From assembly GCF_001939735.1 (NCBI RefSeq), contig NZ_MJIL01000090.1, forward strand, positions 186,001 through 250,000: 64,000 nt of DNA, in the 5' to 3' direction. Origin of the DNA: Photobacterium proteolyticum (GTDB lineage Bacteria; Pseudomonadota; Gammaproteobacteria; Enterobacterales; Vibrionaceae). Below the pieces are notes generated by a model. That model saw only the letters and a list, made by a program, of their open reading frames with translations, made no database searches and was not told the DNA's origin. The position numbers and the translations under genes are program-made. Below, one piece after another: positions 36,901-47,300 of this stretch (its first letter is position 1; every line of letters begins with the position of its first letter).

Positions 36901-37623
36901 TTAATCAAGGGAGTAGACTTTGAAGTCATCGACGCGAAGGTGGCTTTTCCAGGTTCTGAAGCCAAATTTTCCGGATTTAAACTGACTCTTGTCTTTGATT
37001 TCATAAAGCTGCTTATCGTTAGCAAATACTAAAATCTTGTCATCAAGGTTTACGATTTTGATATTTGTGTGTTTGTTAGGTGTATTCATGAACGCTTTTT
37101 CGCTGACATCATATTCAGGTAGCAACGGGCGGGTGCCGTCCCCCGGATAGCGGCGGAATCGTGTGGTACTGTTATTGTTGGCCCCATAGCCGATATAGTA
37201 CAAGCGCATTGGATCATACTTGCGCATATCTCCACCTCGCCAAGCTGACTTTTTAAAGAAGTCGCTGCTACCGGGTTCTTGTGCCATCCAGAAAAAATTG
37301 AAGTCAGTTCCACGGTCGTTAGGGCCACCGTTGACTACAACCGCACCGTTGAATTCAATAACTGAAGGGGTTTGAATGTCTTCCTTGAACCAGATGGTGA
37401 CACCTGCACTATCATCAATATCAAGCTCTTGGTTAATAAGAGAGACTTGAGTCTTATCCGTTTTTTCTATTACCCATTGGTCAAAGTCTTGGCTAAAGTC
37501 ATCGCTATATAGCAATGTGCCCTTATCATGAATTAACACCTGAGGATCAATGGATGTTTGGGCCTGGGCAATACCTGCACAGGTCATTATAGCTAGAAGT
37601 GTTAGTGTTTTTATCGACTTCAT
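36901..37623 (-). CDS. Secreted DUF6250-like jelly-roll protein
   Basis: A 240-aa protein with signal peptide (MKSIKTLTLLAIMTCAGIAQA). The mature domain resembles DUF6250 and other concanavalin-like sandwiches found in polysaccharide loci: LLYSDDFSQDFDQWVIEK, FNFFWMAQEPG, YIGYGANNNSTTRFRRYPG and a terminal WKSHLRVDDFKVYS. The function is unproven; binding or cleaving a GAG oligosaccharide is an inference from context. It is first in a two-gene operon with the Tat sulfatase, with two GAAAG operators upstream. An alternative start three codons earlier (37632) is equally possible. Confidence 0.7.
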   Translation of the reverse strand: MKSIKTLTLLAIMTCAGIAQAQTSIDPQVLIHDKGTLLYSDDFSQDFDQWVIEKTDKTQVSLINQELDIDDSAGVTIWFKEDIQTPSVIEFNGAVVVNGGPNDRGTDFNFFWMAQEPGSSDFFKKSAWRGGDMRKYDPMRLYYIGYGANNNSTTRFRRYPGDGTRPLLPEYDVSEKAFMNTPNKHTNIKIVNLDDKILVFANDKQLYEIKDKSQFKSGKFGFRTWKSHLRVDDFKVYSLD

Positions 37624-37846
37624 CGTTGTCATGCTCTTGATTTATAATGAAAATTAGTCTGTAACAAGAAGGTTGCCTTGACGTTTAAGACTCAGTTTTA
37701 GCTGCTAACCATAGTCGAGATATTACCTCTTCTGCTTTTTTCGCTCATGGTTGTATGTCTATTTAACGACAGGATAAGTCTATTTGTATCTGATCATGAG
37801 CAGTTAAATCTTGTTATGTCGAAGTTAAACTCAACAACAAGGATAG

Positions 37847-37861
37847 CTTTCATTGTCTTTC
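37847..37861. promoter_or_regulatory. GAAAG-N5-GAAAG operator, DUF6250/sulfatase operon
   Basis: CTTTCATTGTCTTTC is the exact repeat read on the other strand. It lies about 220 bp upstream of the operon. The 37624-38031 gap otherwise holds no gene. Confidence 0.6.
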
Positions 37862-37898
37862 GTATCGTAACTTTACGAAGGTTGTATGGCTAGTGTCT

Positions 37899-37921
37899 AG
37901 ATCACAAAAAGTGAATGAAAG
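37899..37921. promoter_or_regulatory. CRP-like half-site and second GAAAG-type operator
   Basis: AGATCACA at 37899-37906 is directly followed by AAAAGTGAATGAAAG (37907-37921), a one-mismatch 10-bp repeat. The pair is a compact composite site. Confidence 0.5.
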
Positions 37922-37989
37922 TTACGGCTAGCCGTGTGAGTGACGAATGAAAAAAAGGGGGCGGGTTATCTTGAAGATTGTTGATAGTA

Positions 37990-38015
37990 GGGCAACTGAT
38001 GGTAATCAATTGCCC
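37990..38015 (-). terminator. Hairpin after the OprD-like porin gene
   Basis: GGGCAA (37990-37995) and TTGCCC (38010-38015) flank an inner dyad, 17 bp beyond the porin stop on the minus strand. No T-run follows, so it may be a weak terminator. Confidence 0.35.
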
Positions 38016-38031
38016 CGTATTGCTAATGACT

Positions 38032-39528
38032 TTAAAGAGTAAAGTTATAACCTACAATTAACTTAATTGTTGTCTTATCTGCTTTGTTTTGAGGGTCATC
38101 TTGACTCAGACTAGCAACAGTGGCATCAGGACGATAGAAAACGTGTTTATAGTTGACATACCAGTCTTCAAACATGCCTGATTTAGGTTCATAATTAACT
38201 TTGATGACGTGTTCATATTCCTTACCATAGTCTAAGCCACCGGTTAGTTTACTTTTGGCAATAGAATCACTCCAGTTGTAAATATAACGAATATCTAGGC
38301 CTGGCATATCAAAGTTTCGAAAATCATATATTGCAGCAACCGACATAGCTTCTTGGCCGTCACGACGGAAACCAGCATAGCCACCGCCAACAGTTGTTTT
38401 CATATAGCCTTTAGCATTTCCGAATCCATAACTAAAACTACCTAATTTACTTTCATTCTCAAGTGGGGCGTGGGTTTTCATATAACCATATTGCACTTTC
38501 CACGCATCATGTTCGAGTGCTAAGATATAGCCAATATTGGATGCATATTGATCAAAACTAACCATACCGGCTTCGCGGTCAATATCCCATAAGTGACCTG
38601 CTGAATGATTATAATAGTATTGGCCAAATGCATAAATATTAGTTTGTGTCCCAACGGGAACTCTTACCCAGGCATTTGTCATATAGCGGCGTAAGTAATC
38701 CTTGGCTTCACCATAGGCAATTTGAAATCCTGCGTCATCACCTATTGTTCTTTTTACATCAGCTGTATACAGGTAGTCATAAGTAATACTAGGCTCGATA
38801 TCATAATAATCGGTTTTTCCTTCTAAATTACCCATGTCGCTTCCATTACCAGCCATAAAGCCAGTTACAAAAGCTCCTCGAATCCGGTAATCTTGATATT
38901 TTTGTCTTACCATGAAACCACGGTAGCTTGATAGTAACGCATCATTCTCATCAGCTGTTGAGATTAAGCCAGCAGTATAGAAGCCATCACCAATCCACAT
39001 CCCCCCTTTTTTCCAGCTAAGTTGAACGTTAGCAACAGGGAGTTTGCCATAATTATTAAATCCCTTACATTTGTATGAACCCGTATTAGGTTCGTTGCCT
39101 GACCAACTACAATCAGTGCTCTGTAATATTTTTTCACCACCATACCAGTTATGAGTATCTCCTGGATATGATGTATCAAGTTCAAACACATAATTGTAAC
39201 CTAGGTTGACTCCAGCCCTAATAGGAGACTTGGCAATCCGGACTTTCCCTGTACTGTAAAATAAGCCTGCAGATTGTGCCCATTCATGTTGCGTGTCAAA
39301 TCTTTCTATATCTAGGTTTTTATCTCTAAAGTATTTATCAGTCGATTTAAAGTAGTTAACTAATGATATTGAAATCTTACTTTTTGATGTCAGGGCATTA
39401 TAAGTTTTGCTGAGGGGAGAAGCATGGCCTACAGCAGGTAGTGCTGTAAGGCTAGCTAAAATTGCGCAAAGTAAGACCTTTTTTTTAGTGCTATGACCGC
39501 AAGTCATATTGCCAGACAAAGGGAACAT
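38032..39528 (-). CDS. OprD-family outer membrane porin
   Basis: A 498-aa protein. After a signal region (hydrophobic VLLCAILASLTALPAVGHA) the mature chain alternates as a beta barrel and ends in KLIVGYNFTL, close to the usual aromatic C-terminal strand. Features such as LVNYFKSTDKYFRDKN, WAQSAGLFYSTGKV and the repeated YGEAKDYLRRYM resemble OprD/ChiP-like substrate-specific porins. I infer uptake of GAG oligosaccharides. Two cysteines (CSWSGNEPNTGSYKC) may close a loop disulfide. Start 39528 has GGAG nine bases before it. It is divergent from the barrel protein at 39824, with two shared operators. Confidence 0.75.
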   Translation of the reverse strand: MFPLSGNMTCGHSTKKKVLLCAILASLTALPAVGHASPLSKTYNALTSKSKISISLVNYFKSTDKYFRDKNLDIERFDTQHEWAQSAGLFYSTGKVRIAKSPIRAGVNLGYNYVFELDTSYPGDTHNWYGGEKILQSTDCSWSGNEPNTGSYKCKGFNNYGKLPVANVQLSWKKGGMWIGDGFYTAGLISTADENDALLSSYRGFMVRQKYQDYRIRGAFVTGFMAGNGSDMGNLEGKTDYYDIEPSITYDYLYTADVKRTIGDDAGFQIAYGEAKDYLRRYMTNAWVRVPVGTQTNIYAFGQYYYNHSAGHLWDIDREAGMVSFDQYASNIGYILALEHDAWKVQYGYMKTHAPLENESKLGSFSYGFGNAKGYMKTTVGGGYAGFRRDGQEAMSVAAIYDFRNFDMPGLDIRYIYNWSDSIAKSKLTGGLDYGKEYEHVIKVNYEPKSGMFEDWYVNYKHVFYRPDATVASLSQDDPQNKADKTTIKLIVGYNFTL

Positions 39529-39625
39529 TCTCTTCTACTCCATGTTCATAATAAACATCAATCCACACTGACAAGCAATACTGTCAAATGCTGTTCAAAC
39601 ATAATTTCAACTAATATACCACCAT

Positions 39626-39640
39626 CTTTCGTTTTCTTTC
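39626..39640. promoter_or_regulatory. GAAAG-N5-GAAAG operator, OprD porin promoter region
   Basis: CTTTCGTTTTCTTTC is an exact repeat. It agrees with the TTTC-R-TTTY pattern reported for E. coli AgaR sites, recalled from memory. Confidence 0.65.
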
Positions 39641-39727
39641 GTGCATTGCATCACGAAAACAAAAACAAGATAAAATCAGAAAAACAAAATGAAGATCACT
39701 GAAAAAGCAAAACAATACGCATACTAT

Positions 39728-39742
39728 GAAAGTTAACGAAAG
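39728..39742. promoter_or_regulatory. GAAAG-N5-GAAAG operator, autotransporter-like barrel promoter region
   Basis: GAAAGTTAACGAAAG is an exact repeat about 82 bp upstream of the barrel gene. AGATCACT at 39693-39700 is a near CRP half-site. Confidence 0.6.
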
Positions 39743-39823
39743 CTTCGGCGTCATAGTATGCGATGTGCACTACTTTGATTGAGGCTAAACGTATTGCAAT
39801 GAAATGTAGAAGAGGAAAAGGCA

Positions 39824-41095
39824 ATGGCAATAACTAAGGTAAGGCAACAAATGAACAGGTCAGTATTAACAGTTGCTATTGCTGCTGTGATTTCATTTGG
39901 TGCCGGTGCTGGCAATGCAAGAGCAGCTGAGCTCAATGTAGCAGATCGTGCTGTCGCTGGAGGAGCCGATGCAACTGAATCATATGTCATTCGTAGATTA
40001 CAAGAGCAAGCAGAGGCTGATAATAACATTGAATTACTGGATCTTTTGGCTTCAGCTTCAACGGATGCAGAAGCGGCACAGTTAGCTGCTGAACTGACAC
40101 CTGATCGTAGTGGTGCAAATATCTACGGGGTTATTCAGGCGCAAGATTTGTTTACTAATGCCTTGAGCGTTCGAATAACTGATTATTTACTAGGCAACTC
40201 GGCTAGGAATTCTGTTTGGGTAAGTTTTTTGTCATCAGACTACAAAGAGCCTATAAATACCCAGGGAACGAATCGTTATGATGGGGTTGACTCAACTGCT
40301 AACGGTTTTGCTGTTGGGTATGAAAAAATGTTCTCAGAGGCAACAACGCTTGGTGTTGCTATAAGCCAACAGAAAGTAAAAGCTACTAGCCGATTATATA
40401 AAAATGAAACAGATATAGACTCTTACCAGGCCGCTATTTATGGCATGGTTGCGTTATCTGATTTGTATTTCAGTGGGCGAGGTGTCGTGGGTTGGAATGC
40501 GAATACAAGTAGCCGAACAATTGGTTCAACGACTGGCTATGATGAGCATACTGATGCCTTCGCTATGTTCAATAGTCAAAATATTGCATTAGAGCTTGAT
40601 GTTATTTACCCATTATATTGGCAAGATTTTACTTTATTGCCAACTTTATCGACTGACTATACATGGGTGAAAGTAGAAGATTATGCCGAGAATTATGTTC
40701 GTACTTTTACTAAAAAAGGTGATGTTGACTTGTCGTCTGGCTCTCCGGCAGCCTTGGCCTATGATACACAGCACTATCAAGAACTTAACCTTGGTATGGG
40801 AGTGGAATTAGCCCATAGTTACTCTTTTGATTATGGTGTTATTCAAACTCGTCTTGGTGCAAGTGCCAGTTTTGAAGTGCTAGATGATGAGCTTACGAAA
40901 ACTGCTCGCCTGGCTAGTGGTGGAGAAAGCTTCACTGTCGGAGTGAAAGAGCGTGAAGATACACGTTATCAGGCTCATGCGACTCTTCTCTGGGAAACGA
41001 ATGGGAGTGTTGCTTGGAGCCTTAGTGTGGAAAGGGAGTGGGATGCACAAGCTGAAAATATGATGGTATACGGAAGAGCTCTATATGCATTTTAA
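39824..41095 (+). CDS. Autotransporter-type outer membrane beta-barrel with minimal passenger
   Basis: A 423-aa protein. A signal peptide (about residues 10-34, ending GNARA) leads to a short helical stretch (LNVADRAVAGGADA, IRRLQEQAEADNNIELLDLL, STDAEAAQLAAELTPDRSG). About 290 residues with the type V autotransporter barrel pattern follow (SVWVSFLSSDYKE, FAVGYEKMFSEATTLGVAIS), ending WDAQAENMMVYGRALYAF with terminal Phe. Normal autotransporters carry a long passenger; only about 90 residues precede the barrel here. In a GAG locus it may be a porin or an anchor for the lyases. It is first in an operon with the two PL8 genes, and its end overlaps the region just before the PL8 start. Confidence 0.78.
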   Translation: MAITKVRQQMNRSVLTVAIAAVISFGAGAGNARAAELNVADRAVAGGADATESYVIRRLQEQAEADNNIELLDLLASASTDAEAAQLAAELTPDRSGANIYGVIQAQDLFTNALSVRITDYLLGNSARNSVWVSFLSSDYKEPINTQGTNRYDGVDSTANGFAVGYEKMFSEATTLGVAISQQKVKATSRLYKNETDIDSYQAAIYGMVALSDLYFSGRGVVGWNANTSSRTIGSTTGYDEHTDAFAMFNSQNIALELDVIYPLYWQDFTLLPTLSTDYTWVKVEDYAENYVRTFTKKGDVDLSSGSPAALAYDTQHYQELNLGMGVELAHSYSFDYGVIQTRLGASASFEVLDDELTKTARLASGGESFTVGVKEREDTRYQAHATLLWETNGSVAWSLSVEREWDAQAENMMVYGRALYAF

Positions 41096-41123
41096 GTGTG
41101 CCAATCGCAAAAGTGGTTATTAT

Positions 41124-44100
41124 ATGAATAATAAAAAAATAACGAATTTGGCATTATTAATTGCAACTACAGTGGTTAGTGGTTGTAGCCAAAGTGAAGA
41201 AACTCAACCGATTGAAACGCTTGATATGTCTTCGTATCAGCAACCTGGTGGGGTGATGTATTTCTTTGAGAATGGAATGCCCAGCACCGTTTCCGCGTCT
41301 TCCGACAGCGCACTATCATTATCAAGCTCTCATTTTAAGGATGGTAAAACAAGCTTAGCGTGGGGATATAAAGCCGGTTCTACTCTGACATTTTCCCAGC
41401 CTGTTGGTTACAGGCCCTTTGTTGCCAATGATACCGATCAGTCTCAAAGTACATTCTCTGCCTGGATTTATAACCCGCAAGCTAGGGATGCGCAGCTTAC
41501 ATTTGAGTTTGGAACCGACGGTAAAGCTCAAGTGTCGTTTGATATAAACATGGACTTCAAAGGGTGGCGTCATCTACTCATTCCATTTAAAGACATGGAT
41601 GGTTATCCAAGCGAAAAAATGGATTATATGCAGCTATCTGCACCGAAAAGTGTCAACTCTGGAAAAATTTTTCTAGATCAGGTGATGCTAAGTATTCCTG
41701 CTGATCCTCGTTGGCCAACACGAGATAATATTGTTCCTTATATCAATATCGCTTCAGATACTGCACCAAATCGTCACTGGTTATCACTATATCGTTATCA
41801 GACTCTTTTAGATAAGGCTCAGCAGACAGTTAAAGTGCAGTCTGTTGATCATGACTCGATCATTGCCATTAATACGAAGCTTGAAAGTTTTGTATTGCAA
41901 GATGATAAAAAAACACCAGATGTTCAAAAACTTTACAAAAAGTATGATTTATACAAGTTAACAGAAAATAGTGGGGTGGTAACAGGTAAACCTCTAAGCA
42001 ATAAGAACCGGTTGAAAATCTTTCAAAATAAAGGTGTTAATAAGGGGTTACTTAATCAAGAAGGATTTGAAACTGTTTTCAGTGGTACTGAAATTCGTAA
42101 ATACGGCGAGTATATGCTGGAACTGGCAAAAGCCATTCGCAGCGATGATATCTCAGATCAAGACAAGCAAACGTTATCTGAGATGTATATACAGCTAACT
42201 CGCTATGCCTTTGATCAAGGGTATACCGCCGGCAGCGGGCTGGGAACATCACACCATATGGGATATAGCTTTCGTTCATTGTTCCAGGCGCACTTCCTAA
42301 CCCGGGACTTACTCAAGCGCGAAGAGCTATTGGATGATGTGAGTAATATGATGTCATGGTTTTCTCTTACTGGACGAATCTATCGTCCAGTATCAGAGAT
42401 GACCAATCTAAATGCTGATATTTTGAATACTCAGCTGCGGGGTATGCTTTACAGTATATTAATGCAGCCGAACGAGAGTATTCAGGCCCAGCACCTACAG
42501 CAATTCACCTTCTGGTTATCCCGTTCGATCACTACTTCTCATGGTTTAGGAGGTGGCTTTAAACCTGATGGATCAATTTTCCACCATGCCCAGCATTATC
42601 CTGCTTATGGAAAAGGGGCACTCAAAGGGCTGACTCCGGTTGTAAACGCGTTGAGCCGTACCCAGTATGCTGTGTCGCCTGACGCTCACAGTATGCTAAA
42701 AAAAGTTGTTGCAATGACAGCTGTCTATAGTAATGACTCATTAACGTTGGCATCAATTAATGGCCGCCATCCTGTTGAGAAGCAAGGTATTGATCTTTTA
42801 CCATTTATGCATATGGCAATGGCAGGATCTCCTGATGGCAAAGAATTGATTGATGCGGAAATGGCGGGTACGTATTTACGCCTATCGAAGAAAAAAAATA
42901 TCTTTGTTCGTTACTTGAAGTCGCAAGGCTTTATGGCAACTCCGGCACCGACCGGACATTGGTCTATGAGTTATGCCAATCTGTCAATTCAGCGCCGTGA
43001 TGGTTGGGTTGCGGCGGTACGTGGATTTAGCCGTTATCTTGTCGGTAATGAGACCTATGCCAATGCAAACCGATATGGTCGCTATATCAACTACGGGCAA
43101 TTGGAAATCATGGGGCCTGATGGCAAAGAGAGGGCGTTTAGTCATGATGGTTGGAACTGGAACCGCTGGCCAGGCACGACTGCAGTACAACTTCCCTTTG
43201 ATGAGCTAAAAGGCAAGTTGCGTAATGTGGATGCCTTTAGCGGGCTGGAAGAAATGTTATTCTCGGAGCAAACCTATTCAGGTTCACTAAGTCACCAGAA
43301 TAACGGTATGTTTGCGATGAAACTTCAAGGGCATCCTAAATATGATGCATCATTTGGAGCCAACAAGTCCGTATTCTTCTTCGACAATCGTATTGTTTCT
43401 TTAGGTACCAATATTCATACCCGTGAAGATCGTTTTGCTACGCAGACAACGCTTTTCCAAAGCACTTTACGCGATCCGAATGATGTCGTGATGGTTGGTG
43501 AAAAGCCTGTCGCTGTTGCTGATGAGTTGGAAATTGGCAGTAACGAGAAAGCTTCAGTGCTGGTGGACCCACAAAACAATGCCTATTTTGTACCAGCCGG
43601 TGAAGCAATTCGCGTCAGTGCCGGTGTGCAGCGTTCTGTGAATCAGAAAAATAGTAAGCCTACCCAGGGGCGTTTTGCCACAGCGGTACTTGATCATGGA
43701 AAGGCGCCGACAGATGGTCGTTATGAATATGCCATTCTAGTCGATAGCTCAAAGGATCAGGTTAAACAATTTGCATATGAGATGAATAGTAAGCGTCAGC
43801 CATATGTCGTGATGCAGCAAGATAACAGCGGGCATATTGTTTGGGACCGAAAGTCTAATACAACGGCATACGCATTATTTGAACCGTCTTTGGGGATTGA
43901 TAATGCCCTTATTGAAGCTGTAGATGCACCAGCAATGCTGATGGCAACACCTGATAATAACCGATTAAGCTTATCTGTTGTAAACCCTGACTTGAACCTT
44001 TATCAAGGCATAGACTTTAGCCAATATGACGATAAAGGTGTGCAAAAAGAAGTCAGTATTTATTCTCGCAAATGGAAAGATAATCCGTCTAAACCCGTTA

Positions 44101-44249
44101 CGACGAATATTACTTTGAAAGGCAAGTGGAAGGCCTTTAACAGTTTACCTGCAGGTGTCAGCCTTGTAGTTCAAAGTGATGGTAATACCTTACTAACTGT
44201 TATTTCAGTAGATGCTCAAGGTGTTGATATTGATCTTCATAGGGCTTAA
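41124..44249 (+). CDS. Chondroitin ABC lyase-like PL8 lipoprotein (copy 1)
   Basis: A 1041-aa lyase. The lipoprotein signal ends in VVSGCSQSEE (Cys21), so it is probably anchored to the envelope, unlike its neighbour. The order is: N-terminal jelly-roll carbohydrate-binding domain (to about residue 200), alpha/alpha toroid catalytic domain, then the PL8 beta-sandwich domains (YGQLEIMGPDGKERAFSHDG through GRFATAVLDHGKAP). Catalytic residues of chondroitinase ABC are seen as H488 and Y495 (FHHAQHYPAYG, seven apart), and R in NGRHPV. The active-site loop AQHYPAYGKGA differs from the copy 2 GNYPGYSF, so specificity probably differs. Start 41124 fits the lipoprotein signal. Confidence 0.86.
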   Translation: MNNKKITNLALLIATTVVSGCSQSEETQPIETLDMSSYQQPGGVMYFFENGMPSTVSASSDSALSLSSSHFKDGKTSLAWGYKAGSTLTFSQPVGYRPFVANDTDQSQSTFSAWIYNPQARDAQLTFEFGTDGKAQVSFDINMDFKGWRHLLIPFKDMDGYPSEKMDYMQLSAPKSVNSGKIFLDQVMLSIPADPRWPTRDNIVPYINIASDTAPNRHWLSLYRYQTLLDKAQQTVKVQSVDHDSIIAINTKLESFVLQDDKKTPDVQKLYKKYDLYKLTENSGVVTGKPLSNKNRLKIFQNKGVNKGLLNQEGFETVFSGTEIRKYGEYMLELAKAIRSDDISDQDKQTLSEMYIQLTRYAFDQGYTAGSGLGTSHHMGYSFRSLFQAHFLTRDLLKREELLDDVSNMMSWFSLTGRIYRPVSEMTNLNADILNTQLRGMLYSILMQPNESIQAQHLQQFTFWLSRSITTSHGLGGGFKPDGSIFHHAQHYPAYGKGALKGLTPVVNALSRTQYAVSPDAHSMLKKVVAMTAVYSNDSLTLASINGRHPVEKQGIDLLPFMHMAMAGSPDGKELIDAEMAGTYLRLSKKKNIFVRYLKSQGFMATPAPTGHWSMSYANLSIQRRDGWVAAVRGFSRYLVGNETYANANRYGRYINYGQLEIMGPDGKERAFSHDGWNWNRWPGTTAVQLPFDELKGKLRNVDAFSGLEEMLFSEQTYSGSLSHQNNGMFAMKLQGHPKYDASFGANKSVFFFDNRIVSLGTNIHTREDRFATQTTLFQSTLRDPNDVVMVGEKPVAVADELEIGSNEKASVLVDPQNNAYFVPAGEAIRVSAGVQRSVNQKNSKPTQGRFATAVLDHGKAPTDGRYEYAILVDSSKDQVKQFAYEMNSKRQPYVVMQQDNSGHIVWDRKSNTTAYALFEPSLGIDNALIEAVDAPAMLMATPDNNRLSLSVVNPDLNLYQGIDFSQYDDKGVQKEVSIYSRKWKDNPSKPVTTNITLKGKWKAFNSLPAGVSLVVQSDGNTLLTVISVDAQGVDIDLHRA

Positions 44250-44275
44250 TTATAATCACAAATGAAATTTAAAGG

Positions 44276-44298
44276 GCAGTCAGCTTTATGCTGACTGC
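44276..44298 (+). terminator. Intercistronic hairpin between the two PL8 genes
   Basis: GCAGTCAGC (44276-44284) and GCTGACTGC (44290-44298) form a perfect 9-bp stem with loop TTTAT. No T-run follows, and the next gene's ribosome site starts within 5 bp. It is more likely to set relative expression or mRNA stability than to stop transcription fully. Confidence 0.6.
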
Positions 44299-44314
44299 TT
44301 AGAAGGACTAGACT

Positions 44315-47300
44315 ATGTTAAATTCTAAATTTCTGGGTAATAAAAGAAAACTTGCTGTTATTATTTCCTTGCTGTTCTGCAGCAATGCTTATTCTGATGA
44401 TCATGTAAATCCGAAAAAAGACATCAACCAAGCACAGTCAATTGATATGCATAATAACCCAATGCAGTCGCAAATAACTTCTTTTGAAGAAAGTTCATTA
44501 CCTGAGTTTATCAGTGTATCTGAGAAGTCTGAGTTAGGTGTAACAACAAAACGAGCGGTTAATGGTAATCAATCACTAGTATGGAATTGGAACTCTGGGG
44601 ATACTTTAAAGATAAATAAGCCATTTAGGTACTATACACCTGATGAGGCTAAAGCAGCTTATGGTCGAAGCGCATCAACTGTTTTTTCGATTTGGATTTA
44701 TAATGAAAAACCAAGTGATGGTGAATTAAACTTTCAATTTGGTTCAACTGGAAATAGTAACTTCACAATGAAGTTAAACTTTACTGGTTGGCGTTCTGCT
44801 GGGTTGGCATTTCATCGTGATATGAAAGGTACACCGGCTTCTGAAATGAAGGGGTTAACCATCACTGCTCCCAATTCGCCGGAAGGTGGAAAGATATATA
44901 TTGACCGCGTAATGGTGAGTATTGATGACATTCGTTATCAATGGGCTGACTATCAGGTTTCAACACAGCTGGTGGAGCCAGAGATTGACTATGGCTTACC
45001 TGGAAGTTTACCTGAGGTGACGCCTGAAGAGTTGAGGGCAATTTCGAGAATTAAATCGAATTTAACAGACTACTACTTAAGCGGAGGTCAGCTTTCGGAT
45101 AAAAAAATAGCAAAGATACGTAAGCATTTTGAAGATTATAAATTGCGCAAAGAGGACGGTGTTGTTAACGGCCCGCATATTGTTGCCAAAAAACAATTAA
45201 CACTTTATCAGGCTAAATATTTATCACCGCAAGATAAAAAACTTGTTGATAAATATGTTGATCTTCGTAAGTTTACCGAGTTTATGCAAGATGTAGCTCA
45301 GGTTTGGCATAAGACAAATGATCAACAGCTTAAGATGGAAATGGAGGCGATGTACCTCCTGATGTCAGAACACTTGTTGGATCAGGGATACCAGAAAGGC
45401 AGTAGTCTAGTGACGACGCATCACTGGGGTTATAGCACGCGTAGCTGGTATGCATCAATGCTTTTAATGGAAGAACCTCTTAGGCAGGCAGGGTTGTTAA
45501 AACCTATCCATGATTCTTTATTGTGGTACTCGCGTGAGTTTAAAGAGCGTGGCTTTGACATGAAGGTCGGCCCTAAGAGCTCAGATCTTGATTATTATAA
45601 TACTTTGTCACTTGCTCACATCATTATGCTGTTATTAGAAGATGATGAGCAAGAACGTGCAGCGTTGATGCATAAATTTGGTAAGTTCATTTCAGGTAAC
45701 ATTGCTCAGACGCCTCCAGGCTATGCTGATGGGTTTCGCCCTGATGGAACAGCATTTCGTCATAAGGGCAACTACCCAGGATACTCTTTTTCTGCATTTC
45801 GTTCGGCAGCTTATATAGCTTACCTCCTTAGTGATACTCCATTTGAATTGAGCCTAGAAGCGCGGCAGAATTTGAAAAAAGCTATGTTGTCCGCTCGTAT
45901 CTACAGTAATCCTAACCCTGGTGTGGGGACTAATGGGCGCCGTCCTTTTTATGGCATATCAATCAATAAGATTGCGAAAGGCTATCGATGGCTTGCGTTG
46001 GCGGGAACTGATGATAGTGGTATTGACCAAGAGTTAGCAGCGGCCTATCTACGTGTAGTTAATGGGACTAAAAAAGACGGCGAGGCAGAATTTGGTATGC
46101 CGATTGTTCCTGAAAACCACCCTCAAGGTGCGTATAGCTTTAACTATGCGGCAATGGGGGTATATCGTTATCAGGACAAAATGGTAACAATGAAAGGGTG
46201 GAATAAATATGTATGGTCATCTGAGATCTACCGGAATGCTAACCGTTATGGTCGATACCAAAGCCATGGTAGTGTTCAGATCCAAAAATGGGGTGATGAA
46301 AAACAATGGGGCTATAATCAAAACGGCTGGGACTGGAATCGTATGCCGGGAGCTACTACTATTCATTTACCATGGGAATTGTTAGATGCACCGAATAAAC
46401 ATACAACCATGCTACGTAATAAGATCAAGTATAATGGTGCAACGGATTTGAAAGGTAAATATGGTGCATTTGGTTTTGTTTTGCAAAATCCTAAAAAATG
46501 GCCAAATGTGATAGACCCAAGTTTTACTGCTAAAAAATCTGTATTTAGCTTTGATAATCGCCTTATTTTAGTCGGCAGTAATATCAGTAATAGTAAAGAT
46601 GAGTTTGCCACTGAGACTACCTTGTTCCAGTATGGTCTCACTCAGAACACACAGGAAATGTGGGTGAATGGCGAGAAAATAACATCATTTCCTTACGAAC
46701 AAAAACTTGAAGTTGGTGACTGGCTGATTGACGGTATGGGTAATGGCTATTATGTGGTTGAAGGTGGTGATGTGAACATTCACCGCAAAACACAACAGTC
46801 ACGAGATAATCAAGATAAGACACCAACATCTGGCGATTTTGCAACGGCATGGATTGATCATGGTAAGGCACCGGATAATGCTGAGTATGAATATATCGTC
46901 ATTCTTGATGCAACACCGGAAAAAATGGTTGAACTGAAAGCGAAAATGGCAAACCCTGATATGCGCCCATATAACGTTATACGTAAAGATGATAAGGCTC
47001 ATGTTGTTGAGGATAAAGAATCTGGTGTAACAGGATATACAGCGTTCGGCTATGCACGAATTTCTGATAAATGGGTTAAATCTATTAGCACATCTTCTAT
47101 TGTGATGATTAAAGGCTCAGATAAAACGCTCGAAATGAGTGTGGCAAACCCAGATCTGAATATGGACAAAGAAACACTTAGCCAAGTAGTGCCTGTGTCT
47201 ATAACTTTAAATGGAGCCTGGAGTCTTGCTGAACCAATGGATAATGTGTCCATTAAGCGAAGAGGTTCAAGGACAGTGGTAACGGTAGAATGTAAGGATG

